Under the pieces are notes generated by a model, which was not told the origin of the DNA, ran no database searches, and saw nothing but the letters and a program-made list of their open reading frames with translations. 64,000 nt of DNA, from assembly GCF_031199965.1 (NCBI RefSeq), contig NZ_CP133605.1, positions 3,938,501 to 4,002,500 on the forward strand, written 5' to 3'. Position 1 is the stretch's first letter; each line of letters begins with the position of its first letter. Position numbers and translations under genes: made by a program. Source of the DNA: Paenibacillus sp. D2_2. Lineage in GTDB: Bacteria > Bacillota > Bacilli > Paenibacillales > Paenibacillaceae. Shown here piece by piece: positions 17,038 through 27,635 of this stretch.

Positions 17038-18375
17038 TTAGTTGCCCGCAGCTTGTTCTAATTCCTTGACGATTTGAGGATATTGCTTGTCCAGCTTATA
17101 GAAGTAAAGAACAACAAACATTCCAACATAAAAGATCAATGGCAAATAAATAAACATAAACCGGATCGAGTTCATCGCTGTTTCGTTAATCGCTGTTTGG
17201 CCACCGACATAGCCACCAAACGCAAGCAGCCAGCCAAGTAACGCGGTTCCGAGCCCGCTGCCAGCTTTGGCCCCAAAGCTGCCACCGCTGTAAATAAGGC
17301 CTTCCGTCCGAATACCTGTTTTCCATTCTCCGTATTCTACCGTGTCGGCAAGCATCGCATATGTTGTGGCAAGTACCGGCACAGTGCCAATCGATTTGAT
17401 GATCATGGCGATAATCACAACCGTCAGATTGGTCGGATTCACCATCATCAGCACAATTCCGAATAAACTAACCACTATACCGACTAGTGCAGCATTACGT
17501 TTGCCCAGCTTTTTGATCAGTGGTGCCACAACCAACATACCCACTAACAAAGGAAGAAATGTCGTAAGTCCCAGTAGACCGACCAAGTTCTTATCGCCCA
17601 GCACATACTGTGCATAATAAACGTTAATGCCGGTAGCTACGGCAACCCCCGTATTCATGATAATCTTGAAGCCTATCAATTGCGCCCAATATTTGTTGCG
17701 GAGCAATGCCTTAAATCCGCGTTTGATCGAAACCGACTTCTGGACGACGGACGGTTTAACACGCTCTTGCGTTGAACGATAGGTGATCCAGAACAGAATG
17801 ACAGACATCATGCCGTACAGGACAAAAGTCATCATCCAACCTTGTCGTCCTCCACCTAAGGTTTCGACGAGCGGATTTGTCAGCACGGTAATGATAATGG
17901 AGGACAACACCGCCATAGTCATTCTGAAAATATTAAGTAGAGATCGCTCATAAGAATCCTGAGTGATCATCGTATTCAGTACGCCATACGGAACGTTGAT
18001 CGCGGAGTAAGCGATATTGATAATCAGATAGGTGCAGTAGGCGTAAATTAAGGCGCCTGTTCCCGTAAAATCGGGAGCGCTGAACAGCAATACACCAGAC
18101 AGCCCGAACGGTATAGCCAACCATTTCAACCATGGACGCGCTTTACCATGCTTGCTTTTTGTCCTATCGACCAGCACACCGATGCCAATATCAATAAATG
18201 CATCTAGCACTCGAATAATCAGGAACATTGTGCCGATTGCGGCAGCGGACAATCCTACCGTATCTGTATAAAAAAAGGTAAGAAATGTGCCTACTGACGC
18301 CCATATCAGATTGCTTGCAAAATCTCCTAACCCGTATCCAAGTTTTTCCGACAATTTGATTTTTGTACCTTCCAT
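17038..18375 (-). CDS. GPH-family sugar:cation symporter
   Basis: 445 residues with about 12 membrane spans. LSEKLGYGLGDFASNLIWAS at the start and FIDIGIGVLVDRTKSKHGKA plus RPWLKW are the hallmark of glycoside-pentoside-hexuronide (MelB/XylP-like) symporters. First gene of a minus-strand operon with the HPr-like and GH3 genes, so it probably imports the glycoside that GH3 cleaves. ATG at 18375 follows GGGGTGAC. An AraC-type regulator is divergent. Confidence 0.9.
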   Translation of the reverse strand: MEGTKIKLSEKLGYGLGDFASNLIWASVGTFLTFFYTDTVGLSAAAIGTMFLIIRVLDAFIDIGIGVLVDRTKSKHGKARPWLKWLAIPFGLSGVLLFSAPDFTGTGALIYAYCTYLIINIAYSAINVPYGVLNTMITQDSYERSLLNIFRMTMAVLSSIIITVLTNPLVETLGGGRQGWMMTFVLYGMMSVILFWITYRSTQERVKPSVVQKSVSIKRGFKALLRNKYWAQLIGFKIIMNTGVAVATGINVYYAQYVLGDKNLVGLLGLTTFLPLLVGMLVVAPLIKKLGKRNAALVGIVVSLFGIVLMMVNPTNLTVVIIAMIIKSIGTVPVLATTYAMLADTVEYGEWKTGIRTEGLIYSGGSFGAKAGSGLGTALLGWLLAFGGYVGGQTAINETAMNSIRFMFIYLPLIFYVGMFVVLYFYKLDKQYPQIVKELEQAAGN

Positions 18376-18592
18376 GAAGTCACCCCGTTTAATAATCGGT
18401 TTGTGTTGTATTCGGCATGCGATTATGTATTGCCGCTTCCGGATTACGGCGTCAAGGAATCACTGCCTGCTTCTTTAACCAACGTTTGATGGGCCCATCG
18501 TTGGAAACGCTGTCTTTTTTGCACCCTCGATCTTCTTTGCACGAACGACTCGATGCCTCATCAGTATATAAAAGATCATGGTTGGTTTATGG

Positions 18593-18598
18593 TATAAT
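18593..18598 (+). promoter_or_regulatory. putative -10 box for AraC-family gene
   Basis: TATAAT lies 37 bp before the AraC-type start codon in the 260-bp gap between the divergent genes. No convincing -35 box is seen, so regulation is likely. Confidence 0.35.
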
Positions 18599-18634
18599 CG
18601 TTTGAAAAACAGGATCAATTCTAGGGGAAGCTCC

Positions 18635-19876
18635 ATGACAGCGACGACAAAGAAACCTTCGAACCCGGGTCTCGCTTATTTCTGCAGTCTGATTTACAAA
18701 AGTGTTAAACTTCCTGTCGTCTGGGTGGCCCGAGACAGCAAATCTGAAGACATGGTGTTCGGCGACCCGCTGATGGTCGTTGATCGAACCTCCATGTATC
18801 GAACGATGATTGATAAGGCGGGGAGTTCCAAGTTGCCGATCATTTGTACAACGGTTTATTTGGATCGGATGATTATTGTGCCCGTATTGAACAATGATCA
18901 GATCGCCGGTCACCTTGTTATAGGGCCTTCGCTTTCTCAATTTCCTTCTGAAGAGATGATGGAAAATATATTTAATGACCATGAAGCCACTCGTTCGGAA
19001 CGTGTCCGATGGCTGCAATACTGGAGCTCTCTCCCGGTGATCGATATGTATCGCGCAGCGCATATCGGGGTACTAGCCTATTTGATTATCAATGGAGTCG
19101 CCCTGGAGGCCGACGACGTTTTGCTTCATAATTTTCAATCGGAGCAGCAGCTGGTACCGAACAGTCATATTCAACTCACCCTGTCCGATCATATGGAAAA
19201 TGCACAGATCGTCGACACAGCAAACAATCCCATATTTGATCATATTCGCAATGGGAACAAAGCTGCGGTGGTCAAGCTACTCGCTTCCTCTTCGTTCGAG
19301 GGGCAAGGTGTATTGTCTAGACGCAGTCATCTGCGGAGCCTCAAGAATCTGGCGATCTGCGCCGTTGCTAGAGCGACGCGTGAAGCTAGAGCAGGAGGAA
19401 TGCTTACGAAGCTTTCATATCAATTAAGTGACTTACACATTCAACATATTGAGGAAATGACGGATGTGAGGGCTGTAGAGCATGCCACCAAAAAAGCACT
19501 CATCGACTTTGTAGAGCGTGTCGGGCAATTTAAAAGAAAAAGTGTATCCAAAGCAATTGCGGACTGCATGGATTATGTGTTTACGAACTTGTACAACAAA
19601 ATTACCTTACAGGATCTTGCCACGCTAACGGGATTAAACGAAAAGTACTTATCCCATCTGTTTAAAAAGGAGGTTGGTGTCGCATTCAGCCAATATTTAC
19701 AAAGTGAACGCGTTGAGGAAGCAAAAAGGTTGCTGGATCTTAGTAACGATTCCATATCGAGCATCGCGACTCGATTAAATTTTTACGATCAAAACCACTT
19801 TATTAAAGTGTTTAAAAAACATACCGGCATGACGCCAAAGCGTTTTCGGGATAAAAAAGAGGTTCGGCCTTTATAG
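18635..19876 (+). CDS. AraC-family transcriptional regulator
   Basis: About 413 residues from the ATG at 18635 (AGGGGAAG upstream); the longer in-frame start at 18578 has none. The N-terminal ~300 residues are a sensing region (PVLNNDQIAGHLVIGPSLSQ) like those of YesN-type and other large Paenibacillus AraC proteins. The C-terminus has both helix-turn-helix motifs (ITLQDLATLTGLNEKYLSHL; ISSIATRLNFYDQNHFIKVF) and GMTPKRFRD. It is divergent from the symporter operon and most likely activates it. Confidence 0.88.
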   Translation: MTATTKKPSNPGLAYFCSLIYKSVKLPVVWVARDSKSEDMVFGDPLMVVDRTSMYRTMIDKAGSSKLPIICTTVYLDRMIIVPVLNNDQIAGHLVIGPSLSQFPSEEMMENIFNDHEATRSERVRWLQYWSSLPVIDMYRAAHIGVLAYLIINGVALEADDVLLHNFQSEQQLVPNSHIQLTLSDHMENAQIVDTANNPIFDHIRNGNKAAVVKLLASSSFEGQGVLSRRSHLRSLKNLAICAVARATREARAGGMLTKLSYQLSDLHIQHIEEMTDVRAVEHATKKALIDFVERVGQFKRKSVSKAIADCMDYVFTNLYNKITLQDLATLTGLNEKYLSHLFKKEVGVAFSQYLQSERVEEAKRLLDLSNDSISSIATRLNFYDQNHFIKVFKKHTGMTPKRFRDKKEVRPL

Positions 19877-19912
19877 CATATTAATAGGGGGATATATATG
19901 GCATATAATTTC

Positions 19913-20026
19913 TGCTAACGTTCTTGTATTCACGAAACGACCCAACCTAGATAACTCTTATCTTAGGCTGGGTCGTTTATTATCTGAGCACCTTCCTTGA
20001 TTATACATCTGGGTAACCAAGGGGCA
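19913..20026. repeat. attC-like element, right end truncated (type I)
   Basis: Begins GCTAACGTTCTTGTATTCAC, with inner stem ACCCAACCTAGATAACTC and TATCTTAGGCTGGGT, and ends in AACCAAGGGGCATAAC. The right outer arm is gone; the end of the neighbouring acetyltransferase gene runs into it. Just before it, AGGGGGATATATATG at 19888-19902 starts a + strand frame (MAYNFC) that stops at the element, like the start of a gene cut off there. Confidence 0.8.
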
Positions 20027-20567
20027 TAACTTGCCATTCATTTGATTTCAATCCATATATCAACCTATCGTGATATTTGCCATTTATATATTCATAATCC
20101 CTAATAGTGCCTTCAAGTTTGAAACCTAATTTCTCAGGTATCGAACGACTTCTTAAGTTATCAGTAGCTACTCCAATTTCAATTTTGTTAAATGTTAGGT
20201 TATTAAAAACATATTCAATTAATACTTTTACCGTTTTGGTAATAATCCCTCTACCTTCGTACTCCTTGCCGATCCAATAACCAATTTCAGTTTTTTTATT
20301 TTCCTGATCCAGATAAATGAATCCTATTGAGCCTACTAGTTTATTCTCCATCCATATGCCTAACCAATACCCTTCATTTCTAGCAAACCTCATCCGTACA
20401 TTCTCGATAAAATTCCTTGAATCATCGACCTTTAAAGTGATACTTGGGAACTTCAGCCACTCACCAATATGATTTCTATTCTTATCAATTAAATTAAATA
20501 ACTTTTCTGCATCTTTTGTTTCTAACAACGATATAAATAGCGATTTATCTATTGCGTATTTAAACAA
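20001..20567 (-). CDS. GNAT acetyltransferase (RimJ/RimL-like)
   Basis: About 188 residues from the TTG at 20567 (AGGAGGGAGTCC upstream); an ATG 60 bp earlier has no ribosome binding site. WIGKEYEGRGIITKTVKVLI is the acetyl-CoA loop (GRG) and DNLRSRSIPEKLGFKLEGTI the C-terminal motif, as in RimL-type N-acetyltransferases. The last residues (MPLGYPDV) are encoded by attC-like element DNA: the natural stop seems lost and translation runs into the element. Confidence 0.8.
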   Translation of the reverse strand: MFKYAIDKSLFISLLETKDAEKLFNLIDKNRNHIGEWLKFPSITLKVDDSRNFIENVRMRFARNEGYWLGIWMENKLVGSIGFIYLDQENKKTEIGYWIGKEYEGRGIITKTVKVLIEYVFNNLTFNKIEIGVATDNLRSRSIPEKLGFKLEGTIRDYEYINGKYHDRLIYGLKSNEWQVMPLGYPDV

Positions 20568-20607
20568 TGGACTCCCTCCTTTTGTTGTATGTTTTCGAGG
20601 TGATTTA

Positions 20608-20726
20608 AGATAATGTCTTACATTCACGGAATGATCCAGCCTTAGTTTCTCTTATCTGGCTGGTCATTTGTTGTCTGAGCTTCTTCCTTGATTGTACATT
20701 TGACACCGTGAGTATGGTGTTATATG
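20608..20726. repeat. attC-like element, complete (type I)
   Basis: AGATAATGTCTTACATTCAC on the left and CCGTGAGTATGGTGTTATAT on the right; the inner stem is shortened (CCAGCCTTAG, TTATCTGGCTGG). Lies between the acetyltransferase and the Nudix relic. Confidence 0.8.
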
Positions 20727-20746
20727 TTGTTAGTGCCCTTCTTCGA

Positions 20747-21115
20747 TTAACCATCACTTAATATTTCTTTAATAATTTCTATTTGCTTAATGGGCAATCC
20801 GTCTGGCCAATTATCTATACTACAATAACAGATATCAGATATTTCTGAACTTGGTCTAAAAGTTCCCTCTATTATCCTACCTTTAAATATCAGCTCGACT
20901 CTATTGGGTCTATTCCCATAAATAGCCCTAGCTAGTCCAGTAATTTGCACTTTAAGTCCTGTTTCCTCATTGATTTCTCTTTCTAAGCCATCTTCAGGTC
21001 TCTCTAGTTCCATCCAGCCACCAGGAATTCCCCATAACGTTAAGTATTCACGACATTCGATTCAATAGACAGCTCCTAATGCCTCCGTAATATTATATGA
21101 ATTACTTGTCTTCAT
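20747..21115 (-). pseudogene. Nudix hydrolase relic
   Basis: ATG at 21115 (TGAGGA upstream) opens KTSNSYNITEALGAVY, followed by a TGA at codon 18; the same frame then gives REYLTLWGIPGGWMELE and EDGLEREINEETGLKVQI, a complete Nudix box. About 12 residues usual between the first strand and GIPGG are missing. DNA at 21033-21054 (CCATAACGTTAAGTATTCAC) looks like an attC arm, so the gap may come from recombination with an element. Confidence 0.65.
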
Positions 21116-21163
21116 GGATATTCCTCATTTCTGTCGTTGTATTATGGTATAGCGCGCTGATTT

Positions 21164-21297
21164 CTTATAACGTATTTGTATTCAGGAAACGCCCCAGCTT
21201 TAGATAGCTCCTATCTTAGACTGGGGCGTGTGTTGTCTTAGCTTCTTTCATGATTCCAAAGGGTAGTAGTCCCACAGCGTTGAAACGGCGTTATCGG
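21164..21297. repeat. attC-like element, complete (type I)
   Basis: Left arm CTTATAACGTATTTGTATTC, inner stem GCCCCAGCTTTAGATAGC with mirror TATCTTAGACTGGGGC, right arm CAGCGTTGAAACGGCGTTAT. Arms pair less well than in the 42-55 kb sites. Confidence 0.8.
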
Positions 21298-21348
21298 AAG
21301 TACTTGCCTTCTTTATGATTCATACACTATTTATGCGCCTTATTATTT

Positions 21349-21771
21349 CTATTTCATTCGTTTCATAATAGGATGCTCTTCGTTTAGCTGCAATAAATCC
21401 CACAGGTTTCCATATAGGTCCTTAAATACAGCAACTATCCCATATGGCTGTTCTTTAGGTTCTCTTACAAATTCTATACCTTTAGAAATCATATCGTTAT
21501 AATCTCTCCAGAAATCATCCGTGTTTAGAAACAAGAAGACTCTCCCGCCCGATTGATTACCTATAAATCCTTCTTGTTCTGGTTTCGACGCTCTTGCTAG
21601 TAAAATTGTTGTGCCTACTGAGCCAGGTGGAGAAACTACAACCCATCGCTTATCCTGCTCAGGCTGATAGATATCCTCTACTAATGTAAAATGAAGCTTC
21701 TTAGTATAAAAATCTATGGCCTCATCATAATCCTTAACAACAAGAGCAATATGGACTATTGATTGAATCAT
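21349..21771 (-). CDS. glyoxalase/bleomycin-resistance (VOC) family protein
   Basis: 140 residues with the VOC fold signature: SIVHIALVVKDYDEAIDFYT at the start (metal His in HIALVV) and FKDLYGNLWDLLQ near the end (paired strand with the second ligand region). The group includes lactoylglutathione lyase-like and antibiotic-binding proteins. ATG follows GGAGGAG. Flanked by attC-like DNA on both sides, thus a cassette gene. Confidence 0.85.
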   Translation of the reverse strand: MIQSIVHIALVVKDYDEAIDFYTKKLHFTLVEDIYQPEQDKRWVVVSPPGSVGTTILLARASKPEQEGFIGNQSGGRVFLFLNTDDFWRDYNDMISKGIEFVREPKEQPYGIVAVFKDLYGNLWDLLQLNEEHPIMKRMK

Positions 21772-21820
21772 CTTTATTCTCCTCCGATTCTTTTTATATC
21801 AATCATTCGCAAGTTTTCCC

Positions 21821-21839
21821 GATAACGTAGTTGTTATCG
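21821..21839. repeat. possible collapsed attC-like site
   Basis: GATAACGTAG-TTGTTATC joins a TAACG box to a mirror GTTATC box with nothing between. It lies where an element is expected, upstream of the VOC gene. Short, so chance is possible. Confidence 0.35.
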
Positions 21840-21854
21840 TTTCCGTTTGGTCAA

Positions 21855-23568
21855 TTAGTATGGAAAACCACCTACTGGACTGAGTTTAATTTGTTCCACA
21901 CCAGTTCCTTTTACTTTAATCTCTTTTAACTTTTTCATGACCTGGCTTCCTCCACGGCCGAAAATATCATGCAGCGCTGAGTATTGTTTATATAACTCGT
22001 CATAGATGGCAGCATTGGCGGGATTCGGCTTAAAAGTTTCCTCGCGCAGTCGCGCCATTTTGGCAGCCGCCTCTACGATCGAATCGTATCCGCCCTCCGC
22101 CGAGCCGGCCGCAACAGCCCCGAACATCGCTGCCCCTAATGCAGCGGTTTGCACGGAATCTGCGATCTTAATTTCCCTTCCGGTTACGTCGGCATAGATC
22201 TGCATCAATAAATGATTCCGCTGCGGCAGACCGCCGCAGGCGTACAACTCATCGACGTCAATGCCGGTGTCAGTGAAGGCTTCGATAATTTTGCGAGTGC
22301 CAAACGCAGTCGCCTCCAGTAGCGCCCGATAAATTTCCTCCGGCTTCGTCTGTAGCGTGCAGCCTAACAGCAGCCCTGACAAGTCGGCATCGGCAAGCAC
22401 GGAGCGATTGCCGTTCCACCAATCAAGAGCAATTAGCCCGCTTTGTCCCGGTAAATAAGCTGATGCTTCCCGCTCTAGCCACTTATGAACCGTGATCCCT
22501 GCTTCTGTCGCTGCTTGCTTTATATGCCCTGGAACAGCGTGATCTAAATACCAGGCAAAAATGTCCCCTACTGCCGCCTGTCCGGCTTCATATCCGTACA
22601 AACCAGCCACAATGCCGTCTTCAACAACGCCGCTGATGCCTTCTGCATGCACTTCTTTATCGCTCAGCATCAAATGGCAAGTCGAAGTCCCCATAGCCAT
22701 GACCAGCTTGCCGGGGGTTACAACACCGCATGCAGGGACCATCGCATGGGCATCTATATTGCCAACGGCAACAGCCGTGCCCGGCGCAAGCCCATCAAGC
22801 CCGCCATTTCATCGCTCAAAACTCCTGCCTTAGAGCCAAGAGGGGCAATGGTACCGCGCAGCTTCGTCTCTGCCAAATCCGCCAGTGCCGGGTCAAGTGC
22901 CTGGAAGAATCCCCGCGAAGGGTACTCTTCCTGTTTATTCCATAATGCTTTGTAACCCGCTGCGCAGCTGTTGCGTATCTGCTCGCCTGTCATCCGCATG
23001 ACGATCCAATCCGCTGCTTCCATAAACCTGTCGGCCGCTTCATATATGTGGGGAGCCTCATTAAAAATTTGCCATATTTTTGGAATCATCCATTCCGATG
23101 ACACCCTTCCGCCATAGCGGTGCAAGAAAGTTTCCCCGCGGGCCTTAGCGATTTCGTTCAATCGATTGGCTTCGGTCTGCGCCGCATGGTGTTTCCACAG
23201 CTTAACCCAGCTATGCGGATCTTCCCGCCATTCTGCCTTCAGACAAAGCGGCGTTCCCGCGTAATCCAGCGGCATCATCGTACATGCCGTAAAGCCGACG
23301 CCGATGCCGACGACATCCTCCATGTTTACACTTGCGGCTTGCAGCACTTCCGGTACCGATCCTCGCAGTACCTCCATATAATCCCCGGATGCTGCAGCGC
23401 CCAATCGGCTCCCAGCTTTTCACCATTCCCGGGAAGTCTCTCGCCGATAACGCCGTGCGAATATACGGTTACATGAGTGGCCACTTCCTCACCGCTAGTA
23501 AGATCGACCAGCAGTGCTCTTCCCGACTCTGTACCGAAATCGATGCCGATCGAATATCTTCGTTTCAT
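21855..23568 (-). pseudogene. araB: ribulokinase (AraB-type), two frameshifts
   Basis: The N-terminus ([19 protein letters not shown]) and [56 protein letters not shown] and [13 protein letters not shown] match FGGY-family ribulokinases closely. It would phosphorylate L-ribulose with ATP. Frames change near 23395 and near 22798; one added base at each restores about 571 residues. ATG at 23568 follows GAGGGAGAAGG. It is the last gene of the glycan-use cluster, after two sialidase-like genes. Other FGGY kinases are possible, but similarity to AraB is strong. Confidence 0.85.
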
Positions 23569-23601
23569 TAACGCCTTCTCCCTCCCCTTGTCAATAGACA
23601 G

Positions 23602-23627
23602 CACCGGTTTCCCCGGTGCTGCTGTGG
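23602..23627. terminator. GC-rich hairpin
   Basis: AGCACCGG-TTTC-CCGGTGCT lies between the sialidase-like gene and the kinase gene. No T-run follows on the minus strand, so it may be a weak terminator or an mRNA-stability structure. Confidence 0.4.
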
Positions 23628-23635
23628 CGTCCTCG

Positions 23636-25400
23636 TTACAAGCTATCATACAAACCATCAATTTCAGATTGCGTTAACGCTTTGCGATAGATCTTCAATT
23701 CATCCATCTTTCCGATAAAGTTGCTGCCGCCGCCAGGATTACCACCGATACGGTCCTCCTGGGACGGGGAATAACGCCGGTAATAGTTTTGACCGAAAGC
23801 GAATGTTCCTCCAGGAGACTGCTCGACTTTATCCAGGTACAGCTTTATCGTTTTGTTCTTAAAATCCACGACTCCAACGATATGATGCCATGAGTCCGGG
23901 TTGTTAAAGCTGATGCTCTTACTCTGATAAGCATCCGTTTTATCGCTCCGCGCCCCGAGTCGAACCGCATCGGAGTCCACACTGAGCTCCAGCCCTTCCT
24001 GAATACCATCGATACGCGTGCCGAGTATATCGTAGCGCGCACCTGCTGCCGGCATTTGACTCGGATTGATCCAGACGCTTATGGATATGGCCTCGGCATT
24101 GGCAATTTCATTGCCAATCATGTAATGCATATTGAAATACTTCGACCCGTCCATTTCAATCGCCTGCCCGGATTTGCCGGGCGTATAAACAGTTGTTCCT
24201 ATGGGTATCGGATGATTTCCTTGTGCCGAATCATCATCCGTATACCCGTTGAAGGAATAATCGCCTATTAAATCGGCAGGCTGGAGATAGGCTCTGAAGT
24301 CTTGAAGGCGATGAAAAGTCAGGCGATTGGCGTTATGCTTGGAGTCCCCGCCGTCGTAAGAGGTTCGGGAAACGTAGATCAGGTCGTCACCGTCGAACTG
24401 CCAATCGACGTATTGGAAACCGACTTTCGCGACAGAAGTTCCCAGTTCAAATTTTCGTCGTCTTGAATAAGCAGTTTGCCGCGCATCCAATGAACAAGGT
24501 CCGTCGAATACATGAGAGATAGCACATTGCGCTGGTTATTTTGGGTTACATTGTAATCGGTGTGCTCATTGACAAGCGCGATATACTTGCCGGAAACGGA
24601 ATCATATCGGATGGTGAATTTCACGTCTCCCCCTGGCATGTCGAACTCCCCGTATTTGGTAAACGTCTTGTTGTCCGCCCCAAGCTTATATATCCCTGCA
24701 CGGTTGATGATCGAGCGCCGAAGGACGTCCCAAACTTGCCCATCCGGCCCGGCGACGGCATTGCCTTCAATGTACAGATTTACGTCGGACTGGTTGGACC
24801 GGGTCCAATTTGCGGGTCCATCAAATCTACCGACTCCGGTACGGAAATGACGGAAGCCCACATTCCCCATTGATTCAGCTGCTCAAATCCTTTGTATAGG
24901 CGGCCATTCACATTCAGTACCGGCGTAGGCGCGCAGTGATACTGATTGCTGCTGGTCTCTTGAAAAAGAACGGAAGCCGCGCTCCACGTCAAACCGCCAT
25001 CGCCGCTTTTGCGAATAACGATGGAGCCCAGGCCTTTGTCGGTTCCAAGCAAATATACGTCCCCGTTATGTTCAAAGAGCGTGCTCCAATATTGCCCTTC
25101 GATCGAAGCTGTTTGCGCCCAAGTTGCGCCCTGATCCGTCGAACGGAACACCCGCGTAATACCGATAACCGGGTGCAGCGAACCATAATCATCGCTTGCC
25201 AGGAGCGCTCCGTCGGAGAGCTTTACAATACTGGGACTTGCTACGTAGTTGCCTGTGCTGGGTTCGGAATAATCGATCTGAGACACAAGGACATCGCTAT
25301 AATTGTTGGCAGACGCGGCAGGGATACCGGCCAACATGACGAGTGATGCGGCGAACAGAACTGCTAAAGCACAGCGTATTTTTCGTACGAAAGGTCTCAT
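23636..25400 (-). pseudogene. secreted sialidase-like (Asp-box) protein with LamG-like domain, two frameshifts
   Basis: ATG at 25400 (AAGGAGAG upstream) starts a signal peptide (FVRKIRCALAVLFAASLVML to ASA). Asp boxes RSTDQGATWAQT and KSGDGGLTWSAAS mark a sialidase-type propeller. The C-terminal ~180 residues (SWHHIVGVVDFKNKTIKLYL) are a LamG/concanavalin-like domain. Single bases are missing near 24822 and 24430; restored length is about 589 residues. Probably an exported glycan hydrolase or binder. The rest of the cluster imports the released sugars. Confidence 0.8.
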
Positions 25401-25452
25401 ATAAAATCTCTCCTTGTTTAGGCGATTGACGGCATTTGAATGTGCTGCCAGT

Positions 25453-26669
25453 TTAATACACAAGTTCACGAAAGTTGGCGACGGTATGAAAGGAAATGAA
25501 ATTGCCGTTATGGGCGCTGAATGCCCGTTCATCGCTTGATCGGCTGAGGATATGCAAATCCTCCCGTCAACGACCATCGAGGCATAATGACGGGAATGTT
25601 TGGCCGAAGGTCCAGCTGTGACAAGGCCTGCAAAGCACCAATCGATACAGTTTCTTGAATAATGAAGTTGCAGCCGCGATCTTTCATTGTTGGGAAGATT
25701 GTAACGGTCAGCGGGCAATCGTTCCGCTCGGGTCATGCTGTCCGTTGCCTGCGTGCTCAGCAGCCAATATAGCCGGGACACTTCGTCATAGATCATGTGG
25801 AATTTCATTTGTCCTCCCGGGCAAGGCACGAATACAACCTGCTTGCCGGAAGGGACATTCTCAAGCATTGTTATCATCGAGCCGTCATCCTGCTCGACGA
25901 CTTTGGCGATCGCGGCATATCCGCTTCCGCCCGTATGAGCCCGCATCCATAGATGGAACGTCCGTCCGCGCGGGTCATGCCAATAGTGATCCGGATCGAT
26001 GAATTGAACCACGTTGGTCTCAAGCCATCCTGCAGGAGCGCAGCCTCGGCCAGGTGCAATATCGATGTACCGCTGCGGATCGGCATGAAAGAACGGAACG
26101 CCGAAGTAATTCAACTTCTCCGCAGGAACGGCATCGCAAAAGGCAAGTTCCGAGGCGAAATTCCAATTCTCGGCCCTGGTCAGATCTGCATCGGTCCTGC
26201 CGCGTATGAGAATCGGTGCCAATTCGCCGACCCCCCAAACCTCAATCTTGTGATAAAGATGCTTCTCCATCACCAAATATACCGATTCATTCGCATAATG
26301 AACGTTGCACGGCGCTTGATGCCATTGTTCGCCTCGGGTAAGGACCGCCGGTTCGGTCCAGTCTTCTCCTTCATTATCGGAACGTATCACCATGAGGTCT
26401 CCATTGTGTCCTAATACATACAACGAACGGCCGGCGACAAAAGGCCGGGCATGCACAAACGGAAAGTCTCCCTTGTGAGTCCATGATTTCCCTCGGTCAT
26501 CAGACGTGAATATTTTTCCGCATGGCCCATGCACACCCGGTCCGCCGATGTCCATTGTAGCCACGAGCCGCCCCGAAGCAAGCTTGGCAATGCCAGGGCT
26601 ATAACAGAAGACCGATGCGGGATCGCTGGATTCATAGATTTTGACAAACTCATCTGCAAGCGCTATCAT
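25453..26669 (-). pseudogene. cytoplasmic sialidase-like (Asp-box) protein, one frameshift
   Basis: ATG at 26669 follows AGGAGG. Asp boxes FTSDDRGKSWTHKG and RSDNEGEDWTEP and a strand pattern of a sialidase/exo-glycosidase propeller are present; no signal peptide. Near 25515 the frame changes to HNGNFISFHTVANFRELVY, ending at 25453; without that shift the reading frame would run on into the next gene. Length about 405 residues. Lacks obvious Arg-triad evidence, so the reaction is unproven. Confidence 0.75.
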
Positions 26670-26680
26670 TAATCTGCCTC

Positions 26681-27582
26681 CTAACCTTTGAGTGAGCCAA
26701 TCATGACGCCTTTAACAAAATACTTTTGGGCAAACGGATAAATACATAGGACTGGAAGGCTCGAGACGATAATAATGCCATATTTGACGGATTCGGCCAA
26801 AAACGTTTTCTGCGCCATATCCTGATCTCCGATGCCAAGTTCGAGCTGCTGCATCATTTGCGTTTGACTGCTCAAAATTTCCCTCAGCACTAATTGCAGC
26901 GGTATTAAATTTCTGTCGTTTAAGTAAATCAAGGCATTGAAGAATGAATTCCATTGACCCACAGCCGAGAACACAACAAGGACGGCAATGATGGCTTTGG
27001 ATAGCGGAAGCACCACTTTGATGAAATAGCCGATGTTACCGCACCCGTCTATTTTCGCGGCTTCGAACAGCTCTTGTGGAATGGTCGATTGGAAAAAAGT
27101 GCGAGTGATGATAATGTTCCACATGCTGACGCATCCAAGAATGATAACAGTCAGCGGGTTATCGATCATATGCAATTTTCGTACAAGCAGATAGGTCGGA
27201 ATCAGCCCGCCATGAATGAACATTGGTATAATGAATAGCATGACGATGAATCCCCTCCCCGCCATATCCTTTCGCGAAAACGCGTATGCGGTCATCAGGG
27301 TAAGGGAGACGCTGAGCGCGGTCCCCCGATCGTATAGAGGACTGTGTTCCGGTAACCGATCCATAACTGCTTGTATTTAAAAATCAGGTCATATCCGTTT
27401 AAGTTTATTCCTTTCGGAAATAAAATCACCTTACCTGTTCCGACCGCGGAAGGGTCGCTAAACGATGCAATGACGACAAAATATAGCGGGTATAACACCA
27501 TAATTAATAACAGGGTCAGAAAGGTAATGTTTACGGTGTCGTAGACGACATCCGCTTTGCTTCTGCGTACGCCAGTCTTCAT
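26681..27582 (-). pseudogene. carbohydrate ABC permease, LplC/YtcP type, frameshifted
   Basis: ATG at 27582 (GGAGGGA upstream). VYDTVNITFLTLLLIMVLYP starts the first span; the inner-membrane EAA loop is ELFEAAKIDGCGNIGYF. The frame breaks in a run of G near 27325; one added base gives a normal protein of about 301 residues ending in GVMIGSLKG. Partner of the LplB-type permease just upstream. Like others of this type, it would use a shared ATPase encoded elsewhere. Confidence 0.85.
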
Positions 27583-27635
27583 TCTTTCCCTCCTACAAGT
27601 TTTTGCGTAGCCAAACCGCCTCAAAACCATCCTGA

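Noticed and set aside
24056..24271. + strand open frames across 21.8-37.0 kb
   Set aside because: They are shadows of strongly supported minus-strand sugar-cluster genes and lack ribosome binding sites.
25400..26669. One long open frame of 629 codons read as a single protein
   Set aside because: A signal peptide with ribosome binding site at 25400 and a coherent end to the first protein at 25453 in another frame show two genes joined by a one-base frameshift.
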